A stretch of DNA of 64,000 nucleotides from Mesocentrotus franciscanus (Eukaryota > Echinodermata > Echinoidea > Camarodonta > Strongylocentrotidae). The translations under genes and the position numbers were made by a program. The first letter of the stretch is position 1, and each line of letters begins with the position of its first letter. Below are positions 47,656 to 57,931 of this stretch, one piece after another. The stretch covers positions 5,847,372 to 5,911,371 of the forward strand of contig CP137667.1 in NCBI GenBank assembly GCA_037976565.1, given 5' to 3'. The notes under the pieces were generated by a model. It made no database searches. It had not been told where the DNA came from and worked only from the letters and a program-made list of their open reading frames with translations.

Positions 47656-49695
47656 CTGGTGATCCCGACGTGATCTAAACCCGACCAACCTGCTGAGTGG
47701 CAGACATCCTTCATCAAAACTGTTTCAATTATTGTCTCGCTTTCCTTCATATTTCTACCAGGGGCGGATCCAGCCGGCGGCAAGGGAGGGGGCCTAAAAA
47801 GGGGCCCACTTCGTGCGAAAATTTGAAAATCGTGCCGGTCGATTTTTCGCTCAGTGGGGTAGTGAGCAAAAAAAAATTTGGCACCCGAAAAAAAATTTTC
47901 CCTTCGGGAAGGGTAATTTTTTCACACCACCACCCCCCCTTGGGTGCCAGGGGTAGTGAGCACAAATTTTTTTGGTACCCGAAAAATTTCCCTACGGGAA
48001 GGGTTATTTTTTCCCACCGCCACCTCCCTTGGGCGCCAGGGGAGGGGGCCCAACTTCTTTTTTTTTCAAAAAAGGGTGTTTTACCTGTTTTTTTCTAGGG
48101 AGGGCCCGGGCCCCTGATCCGCCACTGATTTCTACCCACGTCTTATCTTTCAACTGTCATCATGCCTACTGACGATCACACCCATTATTCAACTTCTGAA
48201 ACTTCTGCTTGCCCTTCATCTGTCTCCGACTTCCTACAAAATTATGTTTAGCTCATTTTAGCATCAACTGGGGACTCAATGGAGATCGAGAAACTCGCTG
48301 ATTTAGCCGATAAAATCGTAGAGACAAATTCTACATCTAATTTTCATCCTATCTGTCTTCTTCCTAGTCTTCTTCTTCTTCCTAGTCTTCTTCTTCTTCT
48401 TCCTCTTCTTGTTCACACCCTACTCCTGTCCTGGAATTGCAGGAAATGAAAGCGCAAATATCACATCAGAAGCAAGACCGTCAAGCGGGAAGCCCCAGCT
48501 CACAATGCCATGCTGGAGGGAATTGCTATTATCACTGGCTGTTCGGTAGCGAGCCAAGATATGTACTACTCCCTGCACTTTCAAATCAACTTCTTCAAAC
48601 CAAGGAAACGACCCAGCCAGCGACAAACAGCGACAAGTCCCACTGGCACCAGCCCAAAAATTCACCTTTTCTACATTACGGATGGGAAACAGGAATTCGA
48701 TTTTTCGTAGACACTGGAACTGAAGTTAGCGTTCTTCCTGCATCGAAATCCGAGAAACATATGCACCCTTCTTTGAAATTTCACCTGCAAGCAGTAAATC
48801 GCTCAAGTATCACTACTTATTACGGAGAGCAAAGCCTGACTCTCGACGTCGGCCTACGCCGAGCTTGCAGGTGGATTTTTATCTTTGCCGACATATCCAC
48901 TCCTATCGTAGGGGCAGACTTTCTCCATCACTTTGGTTTTCTGGTAGATGTGCGCAATCTCAAGCTCATCGATTCCTATCTGTAAGAGGCATCCTTTCTC
49001 CTTCTCCTTCTATCAGCCCCATGTTTGTCAAGGCAGACGGTCAAGCTGCTTACAAATCTCTTCTTGACCAATTTCCAGACATCACACGCCCAGTGTAAAA
49101 GGAGGCAAAAATGCTAGAATTAGGCATCGACCGACCTTTTTGCAGCAATTAGGCATCATCACTTCATATGGTGCCCAAGAAAACCCCCGGAGACTGGAGA
49201 CCGAGCGGTGACAGCCATGCACTAAATAGGAATACAGTGCCCGATAAATGTCCTATTCCCCATCTTCAAGATTTCACCTCACCTCTAGCAGGCAAGAGAG
49301 TTTTCTCCAAACTCGATGTCATCAGAGCGTACCACCAAATTCCAGTCGATCCAGTAGACGTACACAAAACAGCCATGACCACACCCTTTGGGTTATTTGA
49401 ATTTGGGCGCATGCCTTTTGGGCTACGAAATGCCGCACATACAGGTACTTTTCAACTGTCTATTAATGATCGAGGTAACCCGTGGTCTACCAGTTGTGTA
49501 AGCCTACATCGACGACCTCCTCATTGCGAGTGAGACAGGACATAAGAGGAACATATTCAACACCTCCAACTAGCTACTGTTCTCACGACTCTAGGAATGC
49601 GGTGTTGTCATTTACCCACTCAAGTGTGAATTTGGCGGATCTTCCCTCATCTTCTTCAACCAGGAAATGGACTTCATTAAAGCCTTAGGACAGGA
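47656..49695 (+). pseudogene. Ty3/Gypsy gag-pol remnant (gag, protease, partial RT)
   Basis: A gag start is seen at 48162 (MPTDDHTHYSTSET), soon stopped. A protease frame (48437-48985) has the active-site FFVDTGTEVSVLPA and, later, PIVGADFLHHFGFLVDVRN, both typical of Gypsy retropepsins. RT (49168-49533) has KKTPGDWRPSGD, TVPDKCPIPHLQDF, FSKLDVIRAYHQIPV and FGLFEFGRMPFGLRNA. Frameshifts follow and the reading ends near KALGQDG at about 49695, exactly where the foldback right arm begins. RT palm YxDD, RNase H, integrase and the 3' LTR are all missing. It is not functional. Confidence 0.8.
47759..48127. mobile_element. hAT-type MITE with an 8-bp target duplication
   Basis: Perfect 8-bp direct repeats ATTTCTAC flank it (47751-47758 and 48128-48135). 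Ends are CAGGGGCGGATCCAG (left) and, read inward, CAGTGGCGGATCAGG (right). An 8-bp duplication and CAG-starting short inverted ends fit the hAT superfamily. It sits in the leader of the Gypsy element. The interior has two near-identical about 100-bp units (GGGTAGTGAGCA...CCCGAAAAA...GGGAAGGGT). Confidence 0.85.
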
Positions 49696-49699
49696 TGGT

Positions 49700-50815
49700 G
49701 ACAACAAATCGATAAAAGAACATCATAATCAGATTATCCGACCCCCAGAAACCCCATGCCCGTTTGGCAGCCATATTAGATTTGACCATTAATTGTCACA
49801 TCCCAAAGAGACCTCACATCAATGACAGAACATTATAATCAGATTTGCTGACCCTGAAACCCCTATTTTTGAATTTTGAAAAAATACTTTTTTAGCTCTT
49901 TTTCCTCTAAAACTACACTAGACCTTTACCTCAGAAGGCGGCCATTTTGGATTTGGCCAATATGGACAGCATTACAGCCCCAATGAGACCTCAAATTGGT
50001 AAAAGAACATGCTAATCAGATTCTCTGACCCCGAAAGCCCCATAAATATATAAACTGTTATCATTCTAGCCCTTTTCTTTTGGAACTACTATTGACCTGT
50101 AACTATCAAATGGCGGCCATTTTGGATTTGACCAATATGACCAGTATGGCAGCCCCAAGGAGACCTCAAATCGATGAAAGAACATCATAATCAGATTCTC
50201 TGACCACGAAAACCCCAAAAGTATATAAACTTTTATCATACTAGCCCATTTCCTTTCGTAACTACACATGACCTGTAACTCAGATGGCGGCCATTTTGGA
50301 TTTGACCAATATGACCAGTATGGCAGCCCCAAGGAGACCTCTAATCGATAAAAGAACATCATAATCAGATTCTCTGACCCAGAAAACCCCATAAATATGT
50401 AAACTTTTATCATTCTAGCCCTTTTCCTTCTGGAACTACTTTTGACCTGTAACTATCAGATGGCGGCCATTTTGGATTTGACCAATATGACCAGTATGGC
50501 AGCCACAAGGAGACCTCAAATCGATGAAAGAACATCATAGTCAGATTCTCTGACCCCCAAAACCCCATAAATATATAAGCTTTTATCATACTAGCCCATT
50601 TCCTTTCGTAACTACACCTGACCTGTAACTCAGATGGCGGCCATTTTGGATATGACCAATCTGACCAGTACGACAGCCCCAAAGAGACCTCAAATCGATG
50701 AAAGAACATTATAATCAGATTCCCGACCCCAAAACCCCATAAATATATAAACTATTATCATACTAGCCCTTTTCCTTTTGGAACTACGCTTGACCTTTAA
50801 CTCAAATGGCGGCCA
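49700..50815 (-). repeat. Right-arm tandem array, about 174-bp units
   Basis: The inverted unit TGGCGGCCATTTTGGATTTG recurs near 49938, 50111, 50285, 50462, 50636 and 50805, with a diverged GGCAGCCATATTAGATTTG near 49771. Spacing is 169-177 bp. Confidence 0.85.
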
Positions 50816-50972
50816 TTTTGGATTTGCCCAATATGGCGGTCCCAGAGGGCGCCCTTCTTGGCGCCCGGCAGAAATCGTAATAGTATGGTATAAGCTACCT
50901 CTGGGCCAAATTTGGTGCTTTTAGAAGAATCTGCACCAAACAACCCCTTTTTAGCCCTAACAGCCCCCACTA

Positions 50973-51289
50973 ATGAGGAGAAGCACATAGATCAAATTAG
51001 TCAAATTAAGACCTAAGAATTATTAAATTTCATAAATTGTTGCATGCTACCTTTTCTATTGTATTCTTCAGTAAAGTACCACATTACTTCCGCACTGTAC
51101 GTGGGTTGAAACAGGCAATAAGAAACTAAAACTCAATCTACTTAATAGCCTCTTCAGGAAAAATATATTGTGGTATAAACAATATAAAAGGTACCATTCT
51201 TTTGATCAAAGATGCAAATATCGATAATTTTGTTTAATATATTATTTTCTTTGTCCTCTACTGATTTATTCAAGTTCATAGTTATATGT

Positions 51290-51320
<31 letters not shown>

Positions 51321-51730
51321 TATCATCGATGGTTATTACGTGGTATAATCATTGAAATGTTTTACAGACGCCTTCATAATGAATCATCGGAAGCCTTATT
51401 CAAAGCCAGTTTCTTGATTTGGAAGCTTCTTCTGTTGCTATTACAAATGCATATATTGTTTGTTTTATAGGACCAATTAAATGTCGCACGAGACACCAGA
51501 GAATGATTGACCCATAACGCTTGAAGTGGAAATACAGTACTAGTGTTTCATAGAATAACAAGACACAAACCATATTTCTCGATTGTGTGCATTTCACGGA
51601 AATTTAGTAAGCCACCCTCTTAATGACAAGATGTTTCCTATACTTTACTTCTCCCATACAGGCAAAAATATATTTTTAAATATTTGTATACAAAGAGAAG
51701 AATGTTTAGAGTTCTGCTCGTAATTCTAGA
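50973..51730. other. No recognisable gene
   Basis: AT-rich with a TA dinucleotide run near 51290-51316. Confidence 0.4.
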
Positions 51731-51850
51731 AAATACACAAAAACACAAGAAAATGATGCTCCGTACACGAAGAAATTGTAAAATCATTACTTGACAAAGT
51801 AAAAACAATTTCTTCGTATACGGAGCATCATTATTTCTTGTATTTGTGTG
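51731..51850. other. Strong hairpin (MITE or microRNA-like)
   Basis: A core stem of 27 bp with a single mismatch forms between 51753-51779 and 51805-51831, with a 25-nt loop. The pairing extends imperfectly outward through the ACAAATAC/ACAAG wording to about 51731-51850. No protein frame. It could be a small palindromic MITE or a pri-miRNA-like stem. Confidence 0.6.
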
Positions 51851-51886
51851 CATATATATGTAAATATATATACATATTTATACACA

Positions 51887-51923
<37 letters not shown>

Positions 51924-53120
51924 ATATCTCCCTTCAAACAACCGAATATTGTGGGGAGAAATCGTCTATGTTGTGTATAATTTTGAATACGTTGTCTGTA
52001 TATTTTTGGAAATCATTCAAACAAATGGGGTGTTTTATTTGTCTTTATTTTCCCCTTTTTTTAGATGTTCAAGAGCGACCCGTACAAACTACAGAATGAA
52101 GACGAGTTATGTAAATTTGTGTCCTCTTCGGAACAAACGTTAAGGAGCATAACTTCATTAGAATTATATTGATTTACCCCAAATTTATACTGAGAACAAA
52201 AATAATTTGATTGCTAACATTTGTAATTGCTCTTCAAATAGCTACCAAAAAATATATATATAAATCTTCGCCATGACCTTTCCTTTAAAAAAAAAATTAT
52301 GTCAGCTATTCGTCTGTTTGTCTCTCTCTCTCAGGTTATCGTTTACTATTGCTCTCCCTCAATCCTCTCTCTCTCTCTCTCTCTCTTTCTATCTTTCTGT
52401 CTCTTTATGTCTCTTTTTTATATTTCTATCTTCCTCTCTCTTCTCTCGCCTTGTTTCTCGGTAAAGACTTATATCACTTTCATACAAATGAGATCTTTAT
52501 TGAAGGGACCGCAGAGCTCATGACACATCAACACGAGCAAATATTACATGCGATTTTAGATGTTGCCTTTATTAATTAACGATAAATATATGTGCTAAGC
52601 ATTCCTATGTCGTACCAAAATATAACAAAATAACCACCTTTTAGTGACACAAGCTTATTTACTATGAAACAAAACTGACGCAAAATTTTACATTTAAGTC
52701 CAACATTCGTAGAATATTAAATTGATGATTTTCGCATTGGTGACTACTACGTGCACTGATTTACATTATACGAATTCAATTCTGCGCATTAATATATTTT
52801 TTCAACCGTTTTTCGTCTTTCAATGTAGAGAAAAACAAAAAATCTAAAGCGACATGTACACGGACCAATTTGGCCTGAAAGTTAGAATCATAGGCCTACT
52901 TGTCGGTCAACTGGTTGAAACGGTGTATTGCAATTTTGTTTTACATTAAAACAATAAACAAAACCAAACGTCTCTTCTCTTAAGGATCTGTTTAGGAGTT
53001 CATGTTGCTAGAAAATCCATATGCAAGGTATTGAATATATACATATGATAACATTGATAAGAGATGTAGATGTAAGTATCAAAATAAACGTATTAGCCGT
53101 TGTTAATTATTTTTTTTTTT
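51851..53120. other. AT-rich DNA with simple repeats, no clear gene
   Basis: TA runs at 51880-51920 and a CT-rich tract at about 52320-52450. A possible acceptor (CCCCTTTTTTTAG, about 52064) precedes a short plus frame with SYVNL, but nothing else supports an exon there. Confidence 0.4.
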
Positions 53121-53123
53121 TTT

Positions 53124-53207
53124 TTACTTGTCTTCATATTTTTTCTCTCGTCGGCTCTTTTTCGTCTTGTCAATTACAGCATAATCTAGTTCCTGGTCAT
53201 GGTAAGC
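53124..53207 (-). CDS. Receptor locus 1, terminal exon with an ITIM
   Basis: Minus strand, acceptor CATCTACAG, phase 0, 27 codons and TAA. It codes AYHDQELDYAVIDKTKKSRR then EKKYEDK. LDYAVI fits the ITIM pattern (I/V/L/S)xYxx(I/V/L), the docking site for SH2 phosphatases such as SHP-type enzymes in vertebrates. Inhibitory function here is inferred. Phase and strand match the other tail exons upstream. Confidence 0.65.
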   Translation of the reverse strand, partial: AYHDQELDYAVIDKTKKSRREKKYEDK

Positions 53208-53391
53208 CTGTAGATGATAGAGGAAAAAGTGTAATTAGCAGCAAATGAATCGCTGATTTCCTACTTACTATTAACTACTTTCAATTTCAATTTCAAAGTG
53301 CATTAAATGGTTCCGGTATTAAATGTGCTTATCATGTTACAGAGTAGTAATAAACCAGTATAGAAGGTGACACCTATTCGTATCCAGTCAT

Positions 53392-53560
53392 CGATTCAGT
53401 TCAAGTTCAAGTTTAAGCTTATTTGTCTTTCAGAAATCACATGCAACAAAATATAATAGAGTAAATTCATAACAAAGCAAAATTATTGTCTACACTGGAT
53501 TTCATAGCACTCAATGTAGAATAAAGGAAGACGAGGAGACCTTGGTTATAGCACAGCTTG
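53392..53560 (-). mobile_element. Possible LINE 3' tail, minus strand
   Basis: Minus strand ends GCTTAAACTTGAACTTGAAC, the tail style of LINE/SINE 3' ends seen elsewhere here. It lies in the last intron of receptor locus 1. Confidence 0.35.
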
Positions 53561-54276
53561 TTAAGTTAAAAATACTATGTCCCTTTTGCAGCCAACATCA
53601 AATTCTGTAGAACTTTGCAGGAATTATGAATATGTCATGTATGTCCTATCTGTGAAATTTAAACGTTAGCAGTGTCCTAATATTCAAATTATGCAAGGAA
53701 ACCCGTTTACTTGCTAGACTTCACTGTCAGACACTATTGAGTGACTGACTGGCTTTTTCATCTTTGGTAATAACATACATAAAATGAGCTGTAAAGGGTA
53801 CATGAGCATTTGTCTACATCAATAACCCACTTCTTGTAATGGCCAAAATTAAACTGATTGAATCTTTGCGCAGCATAAAACGTACGACCATTCGGTACAA
53901 TGGTCTGAAAATCAGACTATTACTTACTGGCTCTATAGCTCCTAAGTCGATTCGACAACTAATAGTCGTTATTTTCCCACTTAGAGACATTTTCAAGCCC
54001 CCCTTTTTAGGGAAGTTCTAAATTAGTATTGTCTTTCAAATGCCGTTGGAATTTAACCTTTTCATTTTTTGACCTGCAAATGGGACATAGTACCTTTAAG
54101 GCCCCTTAGATGATGTGACAAAGATAACTGATTCATGTATACAAACAAAAAATATCATATAAATATGATTAAGGTGCTCATCCCTTTGTATAAGTACATA
54201 TACTAAAGAATGAAACTTTTCCCCAAAGTGTCGGACTGCCATCTAACATAAACAAGTTGATGTCCCAGAACTAACC

Positions 54277-54345
54277 ATATTCCGTTGGTGAGCTCTTGAT
54301 TGACCTTTCTTTCTCTCTTCTCTAGTGGTGTCTACAACTGCATAA
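54277..54345 (-). pseudogene. Receptor locus 1, duplicated copy of an ITIM-like exon
   Basis: Minus strand reads YAVVDTTREERKKGQSRAHQ then RN M, almost identical to the exon at 54636-54710, including the following GTTAGT donor and intron start (GTTAGTTCTGGGACATCAAC). The GAG codon and acceptor before the tyrosine are lost here. About 140 bp of exon plus intron was duplicated about 370 bp apart. Probably unused. Confidence 0.55.
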
Positions 54346-54635
54346 GGAAAAGAAAGCAACCAAAGTTCGGGAAGTGTTCAAGAAACCGACACTGAGGTAT
54401 TCTTAGAAACAATTACTTTACATCTACATTTTGGTTTCAGAAAAGGAATTAAGTAAAACATCTTTAACATTACGTTATCAATATCCTATTCAAGATGACC
54501 GCTCGTACCAAAATTATGTAAAAGATCAAAGAAATGTAATGTCGTACATAAGTATATGGACTAAAGGAGGAAACCCTTCCCCAAAGCTTCGGACTGCCAT
54601 ATAACATTAAAAATAGTTGATGTCCCAGAACTAAC

Positions 54636-54710
54636 CATATTCCTTTGGTGAGCTCTTGATTGACCTTTCTTTCTCTCTTCTCTAGTTGTGTCTACAACTG
54701 CATACTCGGC
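54636..54710 (-). CDS. Receptor locus 1, ITIM-like tail exon
   Basis: 75 bp, phase 0-0, with a donor GTTAGT and an acceptor after CTAACATTGAAG. It codes AEYAVVDTTREERKKGQSRA then HQRNM. YAVV gives the Yxx-Val half of an ITIM. The residue two before the tyrosine is Ala, so it is ITIM-like and not a perfect match. The first five residues repeat those of the exon at 56860-56967 (EYAVV), suggesting exon duplication. Confidence 0.6.
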
Positions 54711-55380
54711 CTTCAATGTTAGATTAAGAAAGAAAATATGAAATGTGATCAGTTTCGCGCAAATATATGTGAACAATTAAAACAATCGAAAGCTTTATCT
54801 TGAGTATTTCAAGTTTTTCATTACGTATCAAACACACGTGACTGTCCCTGGCACTTAACTAAACTAACTAAACTAAAAATTGCAACAACATCTAAACATG
54901 GCAACTACAAATAACACAGTATTAAAAAAAAAAATCTGAGGAAAAATGTATTATAGTCCTCTGATACAGAGTTATTTTTTCTTTAAAACATTTAAACATC
55001 TTACGCAGGGAAAATTTCATTAAAAACATATAACTTTGTATTAACCTGATGTTAGCTTAATTTCAGATTAGGCAATAATTGTGAAAATTCACAGTTTGAA
55101 ACAATCTTCCTTTGCGTTCTAAAAGACGTGTTCGCATAATTCCCCAAATACCACACTAAAAACATGTGATGCTTGGATACTTTCTAATTTTATTTTCATG
55201 TCATTAAAAATGTTTTTTTTAATATCGGATGAATATTAGATATTACACTGAAATAATTGTATTGCATTAAAACGTAGATTTGTGTTAATAAATAAATTGA
55301 TTAATTAGTTGATTAGTTCCTTACAATCCTGTTCTTTTCATACTATAAATCATCAAAGGAGATATAAATACTATGGTTAC

Positions 55381-55476
55381 CAGTCCACTTGCTGGTGCAG
55401 TGTACACATGCGGTATATTTCCTTTTCTTCCCATCTGCTTTCTCAGTGGCTGTTGTGGATGTACAACAACTCCTTG
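55381..55476 (-). CDS. Receptor locus 1, tail exon with VYTAPA
   Basis: 96 bp, phase 0-0: acceptor ATATAGAAACAG, donor GTAACC. It codes QGVVVHPQQPLRKQMGRKGN then IPHVYTAPASGL. Open throughout in the frame demanded by its neighbours. It has one tyrosine in a proline-containing context, of unknown partner. No homologue elsewhere in the window. Support is from splice signals, phase and position only. Confidence 0.5.
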
Positions 55477-55734
55477 CTGTTTCTATATGATATGAAAGGG
55501 TTTAGATAATAAGTACTGGTATTTCGTAGACATGGTACCTGCATGAGTGATCGTATAACCCCTTGGGAAAATATAACTTCCTTCGGCGGTCAAAAGAATG
55601 TTATATTACACACCCTCTCAGTCAGTATCTGTATTATAGCAGCAACTTCACGGACTCCTATATGATTTGTACCTCTCCTCCTATCTACATAACTAATAAA
55701 TTAAGTCAAAATTTCTTTTAAAAAGACAAATCCT

Positions 55735-55870
55735 TTAAAAAGCAGAGTTTGTATGTGTGTGGACAACTCAAAACAAGAAGAAAAGAAAAGAAGAAAGAAG
55801 GGGAAAAGGAAAAAAGAAAAAGAAAAGAAGAGCGAAAATATAAAAAAGGAAAACAAATTTTAAAAAAGCA
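55735..55870 (-). repeat. Purine-rich low-complexity tract
   Basis: AAGAAAAG/AAAGGAAAA run (plus strand) in an intron of receptor locus 1. Confidence 0.75.
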
Positions 55871-56169
55871 AAACTTATCCATGCGCATTTGATTAATAAT
55901 ACATTTTTTTTTTATATTAAGGAACATTTAAAAAAGATATGAAAAATTGTACGCATGCCCTTTCGAGCAAATTTATTGGTTCGTATTTAACGCTACGAAC
56001 CGGTCAAAGGAAGGTTAAGATTGATTTACCAGTCATACACATTTTATCAAGGAGAATAACTCAACTATGCATGCTATAATGAAGCGCATTTATTGTCAAA
56101 GCTATATGAAGAATACAAACATGTTTCATCTTTCTTGCATGTTATGAATCATACAGCAACTGGGCATGT

Positions 56170-56215
56170 GTGTGCGCGCGCGTGTGTGTGTGTGTGTGTG
56201 TGTGTATTTGTGTGC
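56170..56215 (+). repeat. GT microsatellite
   Basis: TGTGTG/GCGCGC run. Confidence 0.85.
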
Positions 56216-56546
56216 GTGTTTGTGCATGGATGTGGTGTACAAATATGCCCACAGAAGAGAGGAGAAAGAGAAATAACTTGTTGGGGAATTTCAATGAGGA
56301 TCTCAAGTGTTAAGGAGAAACTGGCTCTTAACAATTTAAAAAAAAAATGTTTGATAGAAAGGTGCTCTGCCAAGTGTCAGCACTTTGGGTGAATCCTGTA
56401 AATAGAGATTTCATAGGGTAAAGGCTATATCAAAAGTAAATATATTGCCTATTAATACCTGAGCAGATGATGAACCAATATTCGAAGAAATGTTGCGTTG
56501 TTTGTCGACTGTGGCATATTTTGATAGACCACTCGTAAAGCCTTGC

Positions 56547-56920
56547 CGCAAAGACTAACACAAAAAGATTGTTGTCAGGTTTCATTAGGTAGTAATCTTA
56601 AAACTACTTACCGAAACTGAAGAGATATCTAAATCTAGTTTTTGTTTGTTTGCTCGGCATTTTTCCGATCGCAAAGACTAACACAAAAAAGATTGTTGTC
56701 AGGTTTCATTAGGTAGTAATCTTAAAACTACTTACCGAAACTGAAGAGATATCTAAATCTAGTTTTTGTTTGTTTGCCCGGCATTTTTCCGATCGCAAAG
56801 ACTAACACAAAAAAGATTGTTGTCAGGTTTCATTAGGTAGTAATCTTAAAACTACTTACAGAAACTGAAGAGATATCTAAATCTAGTTTTTGTTTGTTTG
56901 CCCGGCATTTTTCCGATCGC
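56547..56920 (-). repeat. 124-bp tandem triplication of an exon end plus splice donor
   Basis: Units start near 56547, 56670 and 56794, each 123-125 bp. Each includes the last about 66 bp of the tail exon (from the ATCGG before AAAAATGCCGGGCAAAC to the SVS end), its GTAAGTAG donor and about 55 bp of intron. Only the most upstream copy, at 56860-56967, has the acceptor and ITIM part. The copies are nearly identical, so the event is recent. Confidence 0.85.
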
Positions 56921-56967
56921 GGCTTTTTGTTCACTACAGCATACTCAACATCAGGATTCATCGGAAC
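56860..56967 (-). CDS. Receptor locus 1, ITIM tail exon
   Basis: 108 bp, phase 0-0. Acceptor GGATATTTTCAG, donor GTAAGTAG. It codes VPMNPDVEYAVVNKKPRSEK then CRANKQKLDLDISSVS. VEYAVV is a full ITIM (V-x-Y-x-x-V). It follows the proline-rich exon in frame. Its 3' half is tandemly duplicated downstream (56547-56920). Confidence 0.7.
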
Positions 56968-57281
56968 CTGAAAATATCCGAATGTATTAAGTGCAATTTG
57001 GAAATTACATAACATTTAAATAATATTATAGTTCGTTTCGTCGTCTCAAGAACACAAGGAAACTGTACTATCAATCTAAAAGAAATTTCGACAGTGCCCA
57101 ACAAAGCAAAAGTGTAATTTCCTTTTCCCTCATATCTTTATTCATTCTTTCATTTTTCGCTAAAAGCATTTTCACAACTTTTTTGTTTTTTTAATCCCAT
57201 AGAAAATAATACATTTTTGATAAAACAACATTTCATGTATTGATGAAAAGAAGAAGGAAAAAAGGACATTACCGTTTTTAC

Positions 57282-57553
57282 CCTTGTACAAGCGTTGGAC
57301 CTGGCTCCCATTGTCCTGGTCTGATCTCTTTCGAGGGTATCATCCGCAGGAGACACGAGTGACTGAAGCGGAATCCGATCCAGGCTTCTCTGAGCCATAC
57401 GGCGATTGGTTTGAGCCACATGGGATGGAACGGGTGAATGGTGAATAGATGGGTCAGCTGTGATTGTTGGGATAGGTGGAAGAGCTCCTCGGTCATGCCC
57501 CGTTGTGTGTGCACCCGGAACATGAACGTTGTCCAGTTCTCCAGGAACTCTTC
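57282..57553 (-). CDS. Receptor locus 1, proline-rich cytoplasmic exon
   Basis: 272 bp, phase 1 in and phase 0 out, with acceptor GGCTGACAG and donor GTAAAAACGG. It codes RVPGELDNVHVPGAHTTGHD, RGALPPIPTITADPSIHHSP, AQTNRRMAQRSLDRIPLQSL and DDTLERDQTRTMGARSNACT. No tyrosine. ALPPIP is a possible SH3 ligand. It is the intact counterpart of the exon at 26206-26453 and shares the following intron sequence (ATGAAA-GAAGAAG) as well. It marks both loci as one gene family. Confidence 0.7.
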
Positions 57554-57862
57554 CTGTCAGCCTTATACACCCACAAATTCCTAAAATACATGACAACTAT
57601 AGACATGTGGCCCTTAGGCTAAGGCTACATATAAATCTGGAAGAAACAGAAAGTTATCTAGCTTTCAATGATTTTGGGGAGCCCATTCAGGGTTAAGAAT
57701 GCCGGATATTTCGCACCCCAAAAGAAAATATATGTCAAATATATCAAAATGACATAGTTAAATGACCTTTAAATGACCATCCATGAAGAACAAAACGTTG
57801 TTTCTCATGGAATGTTTTCAAATAACCCGACAGGAAATAATTCATTTGTTAATCCATCTTAC

Positions 57863-57931
57863 CTGGAAATCCGTCGGTATTAGCGACGATTATAATTTCA
57901 GGATGGTCTGTAGATGCCATATATATTGAAC
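57863..57931 (-). CDS. Receptor locus 1, short juxtamembrane or Ig-end exon
   Basis: 69 bp, phase 1-1, with excellent borders: acceptor TTCTTTATTTTACTAG, donor GTAAGATGG. It codes SIYMASTDHPEIIIVANTDG then FP. HPEIIIVANTDG matches HNEIMVISMEDG in locus 3. It splices in frame to either a phase 1-1 transmembrane exon or directly to the proline-rich exon. No transmembrane exon is found between 57553 and 57863. Confidence 0.6.

Larger units (their letters stand above)
45709..50972. mobile_element. Foldback-type element with about 1-kb inverted arms of tandem units
   Basis: The left arm (about 45709-46740) and right arm (about 49700-50972) are inverted copies. Each has an outer non-tandem end (TAGTGGGGGCTGTTAGGG, then TTTGGTGCAGATTCTTC, CCGGGCGCCAAGAAGGGCG) and then five to seven units of about 174 bp marked by CAAATCCAAAATGGCCGCCA. 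Long inverted arms of tandem repeats are the defining feature of foldback elements, which include the TU elements described from sea urchin. The spacer holds unrelated DNA and a Gypsy fragment. No transposase is seen and no clear target duplication. Confidence 0.8.

Noticed and set aside
47697..48172. Frames of 66-133 codons on both strands
   Set aside because: They lie within the hAT-type MITE and reflect its G/C-rich internal duplication.
50066..50709. 99-115 codon frames with repeated FHRFEVSLGLPYWSYWSN wording
   Set aside because: They are translations of the 174-bp foldback units. The repeat carries frequent indels, so the frame is not maintained.
52060..52143. Possible plus-strand exon coding YRMKTSYVNL
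   Set aside because: A decent acceptor precedes it, but no donor, partner exon or homologue is seen, and the receptor family here is on the other strand.
53814..53996. Minus frame of 60 codons within the last receptor intron
   Set aside because: No splice signals in the right phase and no tyrosine motif.
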